DNA of 36,280 nt from Fibrobacter sp. (GCA_012513915.1 JAAZBG010000157.1:1-36280); one strand, 5' to 3'; shown: positions 16,901 through 24,713, numbered from the stretch's first letter. The notes: generated by a model from the sequence alone, not told the origin. Numbers and translations: made by a program.

Positions 16901-17131
16901 AATTGCTGCCTGATGATTTCCCTGCTCTGTGTAGCACATTCCAAGAACAATTCTTCCGGTGATATAAGAAGGGTGATTCTGTAAACCGTTAATACAGACT
17001 TCAATCGCTTTCGAGTAATTACCGTCCTTACGGTATTCATCCGCAAGCCTTGAAAATACAAGTGATTGTGGATTTTTATTAAATCGTGTCATCAATGCTT
17101 CAACTGTTTTTTCCGCTGTGCGGGATTTCAT
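13907..17131 (-). CDS. Large TPR protein with acidic linker carrying a repeated 15-residue motif
   Basis: This 1074-aa protein has no signal peptide. Residues about 15-125 form three or so TPR units (LADEYRKDGNYSKAIEVC, LGMCYTEQGNHQAAIQEF, LADLFNRQGN). Residues about 975-1030 add more (LADIYYQQGQYQLALQIY), and the tail is basic (GVRIKKSKKPKK). Between them lie about 800 residues rich in Asp, Glu, Ser and Asn, probably disordered. This linker carries eleven copies of a motif like VTGDDISDRLDSM, at 203, 243, 302, 342, 391, 440, 561, 608, 636, 792 and 862; the consensus is hydrophobic-[ST]-G-[DEN]-[DE]-hydrophobic-x-x-[HRK]-hydrophobic-x-x-hydrophobic. A second motif, QIDRS-like, occurs at about 682, 726 and 767. 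GGAGG precedes the ATG. It starts the operon with the peptidase and pilT. The role is unknown; it looks like a multivalent cytoplasmic scaffold. Confidence 0.9.
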   Translation of the reverse strand: MKSRTAEKTVEALMTRFNKNPQSLVFSRLADEYRKDGNYSKAIEVCINGLQNHPSYITGRIVLGMCYTEQGNHQAAIQEFLAAIVLDRKNQGAMKQLADLFNRQGNSQTAGELYHMLSKLDPGNRSLQIISKQFTFSGNTDIFSILGLPSPQTSFNFKAKEQPFTGNDDNTPFVEPSFHDAQTMALSEDGFSAPQATDDVQPVTSEEVDSRMDELFGLTDTASSATQQPDQPILQEPDPVESLSGEDIEDRMNALFNNEQPQEIIETVGAAANDQMPPFDSMEPLQPPYEDSINLTSENNKLSGDEVSDHIGSLFGDDSLEHSDQPIVPSLDIEDGSSPELLTGDDLQNHLEQLIPSENPQSDTIQTDFSDSVTGTSLSATSNDIGEDEKITGDDFADHLDSLTGSNDNLFMNADTSGDIQQDLLSISDEETADKSNDTVSGDDFASHMDSLLSTDDIQDDIQPDLQSTNSFSNVISLDNNELDLLSDEKRSGTDNDENSFMQDITPELQSSGESPDNGLILDTTIPDDTSIPFSSETISGQTGDSFFDNEPAVSPEEDTLTGEDFSNHMDMLLGDEDSADHSLYNKISSSFDTDISIPAQDADDGIVTGDDISDRLDSMTENLQNALIEEVEEQVSGNDISERIEALEKEPFLNIDQIGSDPDKNTPDISPFANTEFEETMQIDRSFIEKVQSTSDKDNTQDNDSENSTPYQSVNPFEFENETIQIDRSELFGNHTDSDKNDNEPLILDIENPTPNQDTLFVSDDIQIDQDKQSISEMDVLVEPSKDIQNVTGEDVIDKLDNIFTEDDNDREILSDEASVPENVFTDDASFSNGIDDITETVSWNETPHQDSEYTQSNDNVTGNDVEERLNELFNENSDSTSMDNQSYQESVEELEVSDEYQSPDGFMMSDSENSTDDNEPQEFSDNQENSYQIDASGMQSDFSANVNDEQLDEPDNIAPSGEIDSRDKMYSIPDHVLTPTLADIYYQQGQYQLALQIYSRLIEKDPSNLNLQERFDEIRAHLSSQQNQPGQFFDFGNDSGNGQEQSKGKKRSVETDKPLSGVRIKKSKKPKK

Positions 17132-17360
17132 TTGACAATCCTCCGTTATGCTTCTAAGCTTATCACTCGATCATTAAAAGATCAAGCTGGAGATTAAGAA
17201 TAAGAGTGAGGTTGAAATCCGGGGTGAGAAGAACGAACTTTTTACCCCGCCAAAATAACCGGATCTTTAATCTTAATCTTTCCTACCCTTCTTTATCGAC
17301 CTTAATACTGCCCGTTATCGAATCCTGAGCATCTTTCCTCTACCTTAATCTTACATTTTC

Positions 17361-17852
17361 TTACTCTTTGCTTTCACCAATTTTCTTTACAATCGATGTC
17401 GTCGAGTATCCATTTACAAAAGAGACAATGGCGATCTTCCCGCCATTGTCTTCAACGATTGTTTTTTCAGGAAGTGTTTCGGGTGTATAATCACCCCCCT
17501 TGACATGGACATCCGGTTTAATCACACTCAGGAATGCAATCGGATCTTTTTCCTCAAAGATAAAAGCGTAATCAACCATTTTTAATGAACTGATGATAAA
17601 CGTCCGGTCGTGCTCCTTTTGCAGAGGTCGAGTCGGACCCTTGAGCTGCTGAACACTTTTATCGGAATTTATCCCGACAATAAGCACATCACCAAATGAT
17701 GCCGCTTCTGTCAAATACGCAATATGTCCGGTATGCACAATATCAAAACAACCATTAGTTGTGACAATCGACTTTCCCTTGCTGCGTATATCCGCTATAA
17801 CATCTGTCAATTCATGGACATTGCGGTAAACATGCGGTGCCTGTATTTTCAT
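17361..17852 (-). CDS. rfaE2: RfaE2-like nucleotidyltransferase (heptose 1-phosphate adenylyltransferase)
   Basis: This 163-aa protein corresponds to the C-terminal half of HldE. It should attach AMP to D-glycero-D-manno-heptose 1-phosphate for LPS or surface heptose synthesis. TTNGCFDIVHTGH (31-43) holds the HxGH nucleotide-binding signature of the cytidylyltransferase superfamily. KGGDYTPETLPE and FVNGYSTTSIVKKI are highly typical of this subfamily. It is a separate gene, not fused to the kinase domain, and no rfaE1 kinase is nearby. CGGAG precedes the ATG. On the - strand it lies downstream of the HD-GYP gene, past a 367-base gap filled with repeats. Related ADP-sugar or cytidylyltransferases are the alternative. 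Confidence 0.88.
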   Translation of the reverse strand: MKIQAPHVYRNVHELTDVIADIRSKGKSIVTTNGCFDIVHTGHIAYLTEAASFGDVLIVGINSDKSVQQLKGPTRPLQKEHDRTFIISSLKMVDYAFIFEEKDPIAFLSVIKPDVHVKGGDYTPETLPEKTIVEDNGGKIAIVSFVNGYSTTSIVKKIGESKE

Positions 17853-18009
17853 TGCTAACTCCGAATAAATATAGATACTTATAACCAGTAAAAATACCTT
17901 TGTACAGATGATAAGGGAATAGGTTTGTGGAAAAAAGATGTAGCCCTACGTAGCAAGTAGCAAGTAGCAAGTAGCAAGTAGCAAGTAGCAAGTAGGAAGA
18001 ATCTATTTG

Positions 18010-18081
18010 CTACTTCCTAAACTCTTGTACCACCAGCTCCAGAGCGAATCCCTTGTACTTTGTTGGGTTGTGAATGGCCTT
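18010..18081 (-). pseudogene. Relic 3' end of a paralogue of the adjacent HD-GYP gene
   Basis: Read on the - strand, this encodes NPTKYKGFALELVVQEFRK and then TAG. The segment KYKGFALELVV is identical to the last 11 residues of the intact gene at 18220-19413. At the DNA level the two differ at five codons (TAC/TAT, GGA/GGG, TTC/TTT, GCT/GCG, GTA/GTT), all at synonymous third positions. The homology stops where the GC-rich repeat begins (about 18077). It looks like the stump of a once-functional paralogue or an old tandem duplicate, deleted up to its last 20 or so codons. Confidence 0.75.
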
Positions 18082-18111
18082 ACCCCCAGCCCCCTCTGGT
18101 CCTTCGACCAC
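18077..18111. repeat. GC-rich repeat, truncated copy
   Basis: Here GGCCTTACCCCCAGCCCCCT is followed by CTGGTCCTTCGACCAC. This is the outer arm of the GC-rich element plus the start of its 28-base block in reverse orientation, without the CGCAAGCGG core or the partner arm. It directly abuts the relic HD-GYP fragment. Confidence 0.7.
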
Positions 18112-18219
18112 AAATATTCAATATTTGACATGTGTTTTTTACGTAGCAGCTAGCACATAGATACTTTCCTCCTTACTCCTTGCTACATGCTACGTGCTAC
18201 GTGCTACGTGCTACTTCTT

Positions 18220-19413
18220 CTAAACCACCAGCTCCAGCGCAAACCCCTTATACTTTGATAGATCGATAAGAATCGGTTTTACCTTCTGATGATTTTTTGT
18301 TTCGAAGATTATTATCTGTGGGCAATCGAGACTTGACGGGTTGTCTTTTGCAACCACACCAAAGTATCCGATCAGTTGAGGGGTCGGTGCCTGCACTATT
18401 CGTACCCGTGCACCTACCGGAAATACCGGAGCGATGGAAAGGAGTGTTTTGACAATATCGGCATTGAGCTGTTTTTGACTGAGCTCGATCAGTTTTTTTG
18501 TTGCCGCCGGTACACTATGCTGTTCTATACCCATTTGTGACCGTCCGCTTATTAACATATCGTAGGTATCAGCAACAGCAACAATTTCAGCAAAACGGTG
18601 TATCATATTCTGACGTGAGAAATCTTTAAGTGGCGGACGGTTATCACCCTTGATTCCTCTTGGAAACCCGCTTCCATCCTGATATTCGTGATGCTGCAGT
18701 GCTACCGCTGCGCTGGTTGTCGGAATGGCATGATTCTGTGACAACATAAGAAAACCGAAAACTGTATGTTGTTTGTAAAGTTTCACGTCGGATTCATCAA
18801 AATCGGCATGTTTTTTCTCAACAAGTTCCTTTGGAAGCGCAATCATGCCGAGGTCGTAATTAAGCGCGCCGATTCCAAGCTGTTTCATCTCTTCATAGGA
18901 GAACTTGTATCGCTTACCAATACAGAGTGATGTAATCGTTACATTCATTGCATGGGCAAGCAGACTGCTTTGTGTCTGCTGGAGCGCGCTGAGATTAAGC
19001 ACGATTGCCGACTGACTCATGATCTCGTTGACAAATTGATCAAGCGCTTTGACCATGCCGGTGCTCATGATAAATTTGTTCAGGTAGAGATGGTTTTCTT
19101 TGATGATATCACGGACTTTTTCACCGCTTTTATTTTTAAACTGGGTAATGGCGTTGGTTAGTTCTTTTGATGATGTATCAATTGATGATGACATCTCACG
19201 CTGAGAAGCTTCGGAGACCGTAGATTCCCAAGTAACGCCTTCGGTTCCTTCAACTTCTATAAAAACTGCTTTGTACCCAAGCTGCTTGAGCCGGTCGCGG
19301 TAGCGTTCTTTTACTTTGTAGCCTGCAGCAAGCAGAAGTTCACCTGTCGGAAGAAAGATCGATTCACCCAGAACCATATCTTCCTGAATATCATCGAGGT
19401 TGTATCTTACCAA
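18220..19413 (-). CDS. HD-GYP-family protein with degenerate HD signature
   Basis: This 397-aa protein belongs to the family of cyclic-di-GMP phosphodiesterases. The N-terminal part (1-60, NLDDIQEDMVLGESIF) is the usual leader domain of these proteins. The HD-GYP domain spans about 145-320. His154, His216, His241-His242, DGSGFP (246-251) and VADTYD (Asp282) are present. The core HDIGK motif reads YDLGM (186-190), so the metal-binding His and the Lys are replaced. The protein may therefore bind but not hydrolyse the nucleotide; that is inference. A beta-rich tail follows. The start is a TTG with GGAG nine bases upstream. A relic of a paralogue's 3' end lies just downstream. Confidence 0.9.
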   Translation of the reverse strand: MVRYNLDDIQEDMVLGESIFLPTGELLLAAGYKVKERYRDRLKQLGYKAVFIEVEGTEGVTWESTVSEASQREMSSSIDTSSKELTNAITQFKNKSGEKVRDIIKENHLYLNKFIMSTGMVKALDQFVNEIMSQSAIVLNLSALQQTQSSLLAHAMNVTITSLCIGKRYKFSYEEMKQLGIGALNYDLGMIALPKELVEKKHADFDESDVKLYKQHTVFGFLMLSQNHAIPTTSAAVALQHHEYQDGSGFPRGIKGDNRPPLKDFSRQNMIHRFAEIVAVADTYDMLISGRSQMGIEQHSVPAATKKLIELSQKQLNADIVKTLLSIAPVFPVGARVRIVQAPTPQLIGYFGVVAKDNPSSLDCPQIIIFETKNHQKVKPILIDLSKYKGFALELVV

Positions 19414-19576
19414 AAGATTTCACTCCGGAAACAATTGCTAGATTCCTGTTATGATTCCAGACAGGGTTGTTTTTCATTATACAGGATTTGTTGTAAAAAG
19501 CGCAAGTGTTGTGTGTTGTAGTGACAATAATAGCCATGACTTTTTTACGTGAACCGGCTGATTGAACGGGAATCCT

Positions 19577-22345
19577 TTACCAGCGATCCATACTGGTAAC
19601 AATCTTGAAAATCCTGAAGTATGACCACTCTTTTTTGGACAGCCTGCTCAAAAGCTGATTTAAGAGCCGCTGTGATGCTTCCATATCATTGGCGCAATAG
19701 CGTTTTCGGGCCTGATAGTACAGATACCAGGGATTGTCAGGGGAAAGCACCTGCCATTTTTGGTAAAATACTGAGTCGGAAATCATTCCCTGAAAATATG
19801 ATGCAATCAATCGGGGCTGCGGGAAAATATGATCACCATCCTGCACATGTTTAAACAGTGTATTGGCTGCTGTGCCGGAATCTTTACAAAGAAGTAATCC
19901 CTGAGCAATTGCAGCCATCCATGTCAGTTCGTTTGAGCGGGAGGCCTCCTGGAATAATCTGCGATAGAGGAGCAATGCCTCTTTGTATGAAAAATCGAAT
20001 TCTGTGATCTGGCCCATTATGTAAAGCATTTCCGTGCTTCTTTCAGGAAGGGCGTTGCCGGTAATTAACTGATCAAGTACCAGTTTTGCAGTATCTTTTT
20101 TCCCTTTGTTAAGATACGCCAGTGCAGAGAGATACTTTGATGTCAACGCGCATGCGCCGATACCTTTATAATTATTGTAAATCTCAGCCGATAGTGCAAT
20201 AACAGAATCGTTCTGTAACGTTTTGAAATAATATGATGTCAGGAGCTCAAAAAGCTGTGCATTTTTTACATGATCTTTCTTATAGCGTCCGGATATACGA
20301 TAAAACTGCTGTCGGGCAGAATCGAACCGGTTGGATGTAACAAGATTGAAAAGATCTATGGATTCACGTGTATACAGTTCCAGGTTGATCGAAGAGGCCC
20401 CATAGTTATCCGCGAGATATTGATATATCGTATCGGCGGAGGTCATATATCCCTGATTGACAAGTATTTTGGAGTGAAGATACGAAAGATATGGTTTGTA
20501 CCGTTCCTCTTTTGGAGTAAGTGTTGAAAACGAATTCAGAAGCTCGAGTGCCTCAGCGTTTTTTTCAAGCCGTATCAGGCAGTTAATCATCTTAAGCTTG
20601 ATTTCATTGGCGATAGATGATTGTGCAAAATCGATAAGCAGGTTCGTATATTCATCCATCGCAGCTTCGAAATCGCCGCGTTCCATAAACCGGTCGGCAA
20701 TAAGCATGGGGCTTGGAACCTGCGGCGTTGCACGGCGGTAAACTTTGATATTGTCAACACGACAGGCGCCTTTGTTAATGAAAATCCCAAGTTTGTCATG
20801 ACCGCGTCCCAGTACCGGAAAGTTATCGTAAATTTGTGTGACAATAACATTATTCATGGTAAAGGTTATCTGATCGTTGATACGTTCCACGATAACACGG
20901 TTTCGTTTTAATAACGGTACCTTTCCCGGCGGGACATCCCTGATCAGAAATCTGCTTCCCGGGAGTGTAATACCGGTTTCTCCCCGACCGTTACGGTTGA
21001 TATGAAAACAGTATGATGAATCCGGAGTGTTGCCGCTGAGAAAAATGCCGCAGTTGTAAAGATCGTCAGGGTTTGCAAGAAAATCACACGTAATCATGAT
21101 ATCGCGGTTGAAGTGCTTGTTGAGCAGCGCAGCAACAGTTCCTTTTCCGGCGCTTCGAAGATCCTCATTTCCGGTAAAGAACCGTTGTGATGGATCGTTT
21201 ACAGGATCGTGAGTAAAAATCCAGTCAGCGGTATGACTTTTCTCATCAAACTGGTCAGTAAAAATCGGCTGCCAGTGCGATTGACCTTTTTTACTTTGCA
21301 AATAGAACATTGCTGCGAAAAGCACAGAGAATACAAGGATCGTGAATCCGATAGCAAGCGGTGCCCATTGTTTCTTTACAAAGTGTCTGACACGGGATAT
21401 AATCGTAGGTGGACGTGCAATAATGGGATCACCGTTAATATAATTCTGGATATCAGCTTTAAACTGTCCCATTGTCTGGTAACGGTTTGCAGGATCTTTC
21501 GCCATCGCTTTCAGGGTGATTGCTTCAATTTCAATCGGGAGCCAGGGAACGAGACGCCGCGGCGGAATCGGGTTCGATTCCATAACGTTGATTGTTGTCT
21601 GATGCAAATTACGCTGATCGAGATAGGGGTTTTTAAATGTAAGCATTTCGTAAAGCATTATGCCCAGCGAGCAGATGTCGCTGCGCTGATCCACCGGACC
21701 TCCAAGAAGCCGCTCCGGTGCCATGTATGACGGCGATCCCATAACTTCACCGGTTCGTGTAATGCCCGGACGTAACGATTCATCGTTTTCCATCGCTTTT
21801 GCCAGACCAAAATCAATCAGCACAGGAGACAACTGGTCGCGCATTATTACATTGTTAAGTTTCAGATCCCGGTGAATTATCTTTTGTCCATGCGCACAGG
21901 TAAGTGCTTCAGTAAGCTTGATAATAATTTCGAGAACATCAACAAGTTTTGGTTTCTGGTAATGAAGGAAGTAATAGAGGTTTTGACCTGGAATGTATTC
22001 CATTGCCAGATAGTAAATATTACCTTCAGTGGCGACTTCAATGATTTTTACAATATTAGGATGATTCAACTGGGCGATTGCGTGGGCTTCTGAGAGAAAC
22101 CGCTCAACAAATCCATGGTTGATTGAAATATTCGCAGGCATCACTTTAAGAGCGACTACCCGGTTAAGATCCATCTGGATAGCTTTGTAAACGACCGCCA
22201 TTCCGCCTCTGTCAATTTCTTCAATAATACGGTACTTGCCGATTACCGTATTGACAGGAAGAAACGTCCGTTCGATTGATGCAAGCATATTCCGTATGCG
22301 GATGCTGCTTCGATCTTCGGCGGATGATGTCTCGTTTTCAGCCAT
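19577..22345 (-). CDS. Membrane Ser/Thr protein kinase with laminin-G/DUF1080-like and TPR ectodomain
   Basis: This 922-aa protein has a PknB-type kinase domain at about 35-300. It shows the Gly-rich loop IDRGGMAVVY (first Gly replaced by Asp44), Lys67 in ALKVM, HRDLKLNN (158-165), DFG (178-180) and MAPE (208-211), so it should be active. One transmembrane helix lies at about 328-349. Outside it, about 355-545 is a beta-sandwich-like region (DQFDEKS, GIFLSGN, FTMNNV, GIFINKGACRVDNIKVYRR), as in sugar-binding DUF1080/concanavalin-like folds. The rest is TPR-like helical repeats. The layout suggests an envelope-sensing kinase whose periplasmic half binds glycan or protein partners. CAGGA precedes the ATG. 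No phosphatase or obvious substrate gene is adjacent. Confidence 0.93.
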   Translation of the reverse strand: MAENETSSAEDRSSIRIRNMLASIERTFLPVNTVIGKYRIIEEIDRGGMAVVYKAIQMDLNRVVALKVMPANISINHGFVERFLSEAHAIAQLNHPNIVKIIEVATEGNIYYLAMEYIPGQNLYYFLHYQKPKLVDVLEIIIKLTEALTCAHGQKIIHRDLKLNNVIMRDQLSPVLIDFGLAKAMENDESLRPGITRTGEVMGSPSYMAPERLLGGPVDQRSDICSLGIMLYEMLTFKNPYLDQRNLHQTTINVMESNPIPPRRLVPWLPIEIEAITLKAMAKDPANRYQTMGQFKADIQNYINGDPIIARPPTIISRVRHFVKKQWAPLAIGFTILVFSVLFAAMFYLQSKKGQSHWQPIFTDQFDEKSHTADWIFTHDPVNDPSQRFFTGNEDLRSAGKGTVAALLNKHFNRDIMITCDFLANPDDLYNCGIFLSGNTPDSSYCFHINRNGRGETGITLPGSRFLIRDVPPGKVPLLKRNRVIVERINDQITFTMNNVIVTQIYDNFPVLGRGHDKLGIFINKGACRVDNIKVYRRATPQVPSPMLIADRFMERGDFEAAMDEYTNLLIDFAQSSIANEIKLKMINCLIRLEKNAEALELLNSFSTLTPKEERYKPYLSYLHSKILVNQGYMTSADTIYQYLADNYGASSINLELYTRESIDLFNLVTSNRFDSARQQFYRISGRYKKDHVKNAQLFELLTSYYFKTLQNDSVIALSAEIYNNYKGIGACALTSKYLSALAYLNKGKKDTAKLVLDQLITGNALPERSTEMLYIMGQITEFDFSYKEALLLYRRLFQEASRSNELTWMAAIAQGLLLCKDSGTAANTLFKHVQDGDHIFPQPRLIASYFQGMISDSVFYQKWQVLSPDNPWYLYYQARKRYCANDMEASQRLLNQLLSRLSKKEWSYFRIFKIVTSMDRW

Positions 22346-22484
22346 AATGATTCCTGATTTCGATACTGCTGAATCTGCAATATGCTGTTGATTTGTGATA
22401 TCCAGTTAAACAATAATACCACAGATATCAAAAATGTGCAATGATGTTATTCAATCTAACTCTAATAAAAACGGAGAGTTATCA

Positions 22485-23438
22485 TTAATTGAAAAATGAT
22501 GTGAATTCCGGGGGTAATGGTGCTTCAAGTGTAATTTTTTTTCCTTTAGCAGGATGATTAAACGAGAGGCGATAGGCATGAAGGCAGAGGCGTTTTTTGA
22601 ACGATGATGAAAGTGATGTGTCAAGTTCCGGATTTCCGTAACGCTCATCACCAACAATCGGTGCACCGACATGTGTAAGATGAACCCTGATCTGATGTGT
22701 TTTTCCGGTTTCAAGGAATACATCAACTTTAGAAAACCTAGTATTATACTCAACAAGGCGATACGTACTTTTGGAATACTCCCCGCTATTATCAACCTGC
22801 ATTTTCATACCGCCGTTACGTTCATCTTTCCTTTTGAGCCCGAGGACTATTTCCCCCTCATTGAGCGGCGGGCGTCCATGACAGATCGCGACATAATGTT
22901 TAACAAGATTCCTGCTGCGGAATATTTCGTGAATTTTTCTCAATGCGTTCTTGCTTTTTGCAATAAGAATAATTCCGGAAGTATCACGGTCAAGCCGGTG
23001 TACCAGTGCAGCTTCCTCACCGTTTTTAAGCGCCCCTTTGTTTAACAGATAGCCGGTAGCCAGATCAATAAGCGTGTCGTGTTTCAGGTGGCCACTTCCG
23101 GGATGAACCACAAGGCCGGATGGCTTGTTGCAGGCAAGTAAATCGTTGTCTTCATAGATTATTTTAAAATTGCGTACAAAGTGGCTTGTTTTGACAATTG
23201 ACGCAAGCGTCTGATCAGGGCTCTTTTTGGATACAAGTTCCGACTGGTCTGCCTGAATCTCGACAGTATCACCCTCCTGTAAACGGTAATCCTGTTTTGT
23301 CCTTTTATCATTTATCTTTACACCACCTTTACGGATAAGCGAATAGATCTCTGATAACGACATAAGCGGTAAACGCTTACGTAGGAACCGGTCGACACGG
23401 CATGTCGCTTCTTCGGAAGTGCAGGTGATTTTAATCAT
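22485..23438 (-). CDS. RluA-family 23S rRNA/tRNA pseudouridine synthase
   Basis: This 317-aa enzyme isomerises uridine to pseudouridine in RNA. It has an N-terminal S4 RNA-binding domain (about 12-60) and the catalytic domain with NKPSGLVVHPG, then HRLDRDTSGIILIAKS, in which Asp150 is the catalytic residue. The S4 domain puts it with RluC and RluD rather than RluA itself; the target uridine is not predictable. The frame extends 14 codons upstream to an ATG at 23480, but those residues (MLLATCYLLPNGRL) are encoded by heptamer repeats, so I use the ATG at 23438. No strong ribosome site is seen there. A 7-bp hairpin (22458-22482) lies just beyond its stop. Confidence 0.93.
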   Translation of the reverse strand: MIKITCTSEEATCRVDRFLRKRLPLMSLSEIYSLIRKGGVKINDKRTKQDYRLQEGDTVEIQADQSELVSKKSPDQTLASIVKTSHFVRNFKIIYEDNDLLACNKPSGLVVHPGSGHLKHDTLIDLATGYLLNKGALKNGEEAALVHRLDRDTSGIILIAKSKNALRKIHEIFRSRNLVKHYVAICHGRPPLNEGEIVLGLKRKDERNGGMKMQVDNSGEYSKSTYRLVEYNTRFSKVDVFLETGKTHQIRVHLTHVGAPIVGDERYGNPELDTSLSSSFKKRLCLHAYRLSFNHPAKGKKITLEAPLPPEFTSFFN

Positions 23439-23459
23439 GAGACGACCATTCGGGAGCAG

Positions 23460-23758
23460 GTAGCAAGTAGCAAGTAGCATGTAGCATGTAGTCAGGAAAA
23501 GAATTGAAATACATTTTATAAGTTTGGTGGATCATTGTTATTGTCTTGTTTCACTGTATGGGATGAAAGAAAACCTGCTAGCTAAGTTTTGTGCTAATGG
23601 TACCCTGGAAATTGTGTCGGTTCTGGTTTGTATTGGGCGAATAATGATTCTCCGGTGTTTGCATATTTTTTGGTTCATATTTTAATGCATATACGCCGGG
23701 CGAATGATGATTCGCCCCTACGGGCGCCGGTTTTCCGGCTACTTGCTCCTTACTACTT
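23460..23758. repeat. Second pair of inverted heptamer arrays with internal palindrome
   Basis: The left array is GTAGCAA, GTAGCAA, GTAGCAT, GTAGCAT, GTAGTCA from 23460. The right, inverted and decayed array is GCTACTT, GCTCCTT, ACTACTT (23738-23758). Between them are two copies of a GGGCGAAT-type element: one decayed near 23635, and one with a perfect 8-bp hairpin at 23698-23705/23710-23717 (GGGCGAAT-GATG-ATTCGCCC). No gene is seen in the 320-base gap between prs and the pseudouridine synthase gene. Confidence 0.7.
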
Positions 23759-23762
23759 TCCC

Positions 23763-24710
23763 TTAAAACTTATCGTACAATACGCTGATCGACTCGCCTC
23801 TGTTTGTTGACATAATGGCTTTTGCGAAAAGCTCTGCCACACTGAGTACAACAAGCTGAGGGAATTTTTTGTATTCGGGAATGAATACCGTATCGGTGGT
23901 GACAAGTTTTTTAATGGACGATTTTGCAAGTTTCTCAACCGCACTTCCGCTGAGCACCGCATGGACACAACAGGCTTCAATTTCCTCAACGCCAAGTTTT
24001 TCAAGTGCCTTTACAACTTCAAGAATGGATCCGCCGGATGCAATCTCATCATCAAAGATAAGCGCTTTTTTGCCCTTGATATCACCGATGACATTGTGTA
24101 TCTCCGGTGACTCGGAGTCGTCAGAACGGCGCTTGTCAAGAATTGCAAGTGGTAGGCCAAGCTTAATGGCATAATGACCGGCACGTTTTGCACTCCCGGC
24201 ATCGGGGGCGACAACAACACAATCCGTGAGACTGCATCTCTGAAAATAATCGCACAGGATTCGTCCTGCGAGAAGATGATCGACCGGAATTCTGAAAAAA
24301 CCCTGTATCTGTGGCGAATGAAGATTCATGGTGATCACACGGTCTGCACCTGCTGTCTCAAGAAGGTCTGCAATCAGCCGTGCGGTGATCGAGATTCTTG
24401 GTTCATCTTTTTTATCTGAACGGGCATAGGGAAAGTATGGCAGTACAGCAGTGATACGACCCGCGCTTGCATGCTTGACCGCATCGATCATAATCAGAAG
24501 CTCCATGATACCTTCGTTGACAGGCGAGCATGATGGCTGTATGATAAAAACATCCTGTCCGCGTACGCTTTCCAGAATGCTCACCTTGATATTTTCGTTA
24601 CTGAACTTATTGATCTCGCATTTGCCAAGCTGAACGCCGGCATTGTTACATATTGCCTCTGCAAGCGGAATATTAGCATTTCCTGAAAAAATCTTCAACT
24701 TACCACTCAT
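23763..24710 (-). CDS. prs: Ribose-phosphate pyrophosphokinase (PRPP synthetase)
   Basis: This 315-aa enzyme makes PRPP from ribose 5-phosphate and ATP for nucleotide, His and Trp synthesis. It has PYFPYARSDKK (ATP-binding loop), ITMNLHSPQIQGFF with the catalytic-region His, VVVAPDAGSAKRA, and the PRPP loop FDDEIASGGS. That loop departs from the common DDxIDTxGT form but keeps the two Asp and the Gly-Gly. The length is normal. A TTG three bases upstream could also start the protein; the ATG at 24710 has CAGGAG eight bases before it. The CAGGAG overlaps the end of the upstream PATAN gene, so the two are tightly linked, and spoT precedes them. This places PRPP supply and stringent response in one transcript. 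Confidence 0.95.
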   Translation of the reverse strand: MSGKLKIFSGNANIPLAEAICNNAGVQLGKCEINKFSNENIKVSILESVRGQDVFIIQPSCSPVNEGIMELLIMIDAVKHASAGRITAVLPYFPYARSDKKDEPRISITARLIADLLETAGADRVITMNLHSPQIQGFFRIPVDHLLAGRILCDYFQRCSLTDCVVVAPDAGSAKRAGHYAIKLGLPLAILDKRRSDDSESPEIHNVIGDIKGKKALIFDDEIASGGSILEVVKALEKLGVEEIEACCVHAVLSGSAVEKLAKSSIKKLVTTDTVFIPEYKKFPQLVVLSVAELFAKAIMSTNRGESISVLYDKF

Positions 24711-24713
24711 CAA

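Larger units (their letters stand above)
17950..18216. repeat. Pair of inverted heptamer arrays flanking a gene relic
   Basis: On the left, six GTAGCAA units and one GTAGGAA run from 17950 to 17998. On the right, five units in opposite orientation (GCTACAT, three GCTACGT, GCTACTT) run from 18182 to 18216, with degenerate GTAGCAGCTAGCAC near 18143. Between the arrays lie the relic tail of an HD-GYP paralogue and a truncated GC-rich repeat. The right array ends four bases from the stop of the intact HD-GYP gene. Confidence 0.8.

Noticed and set aside
17950..18216. CRISPR array, considered because of the repeated short units
   Set aside because: Units are contiguous heptamers with no unique spacers of constant length, and no cas genes are present.
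23439..23480. 14-codon N-terminal extension of the pseudouridine synthase
   Set aside because: Encoded by heptamer repeats; the S4-domain protein normally starts near the ATG at 23438.
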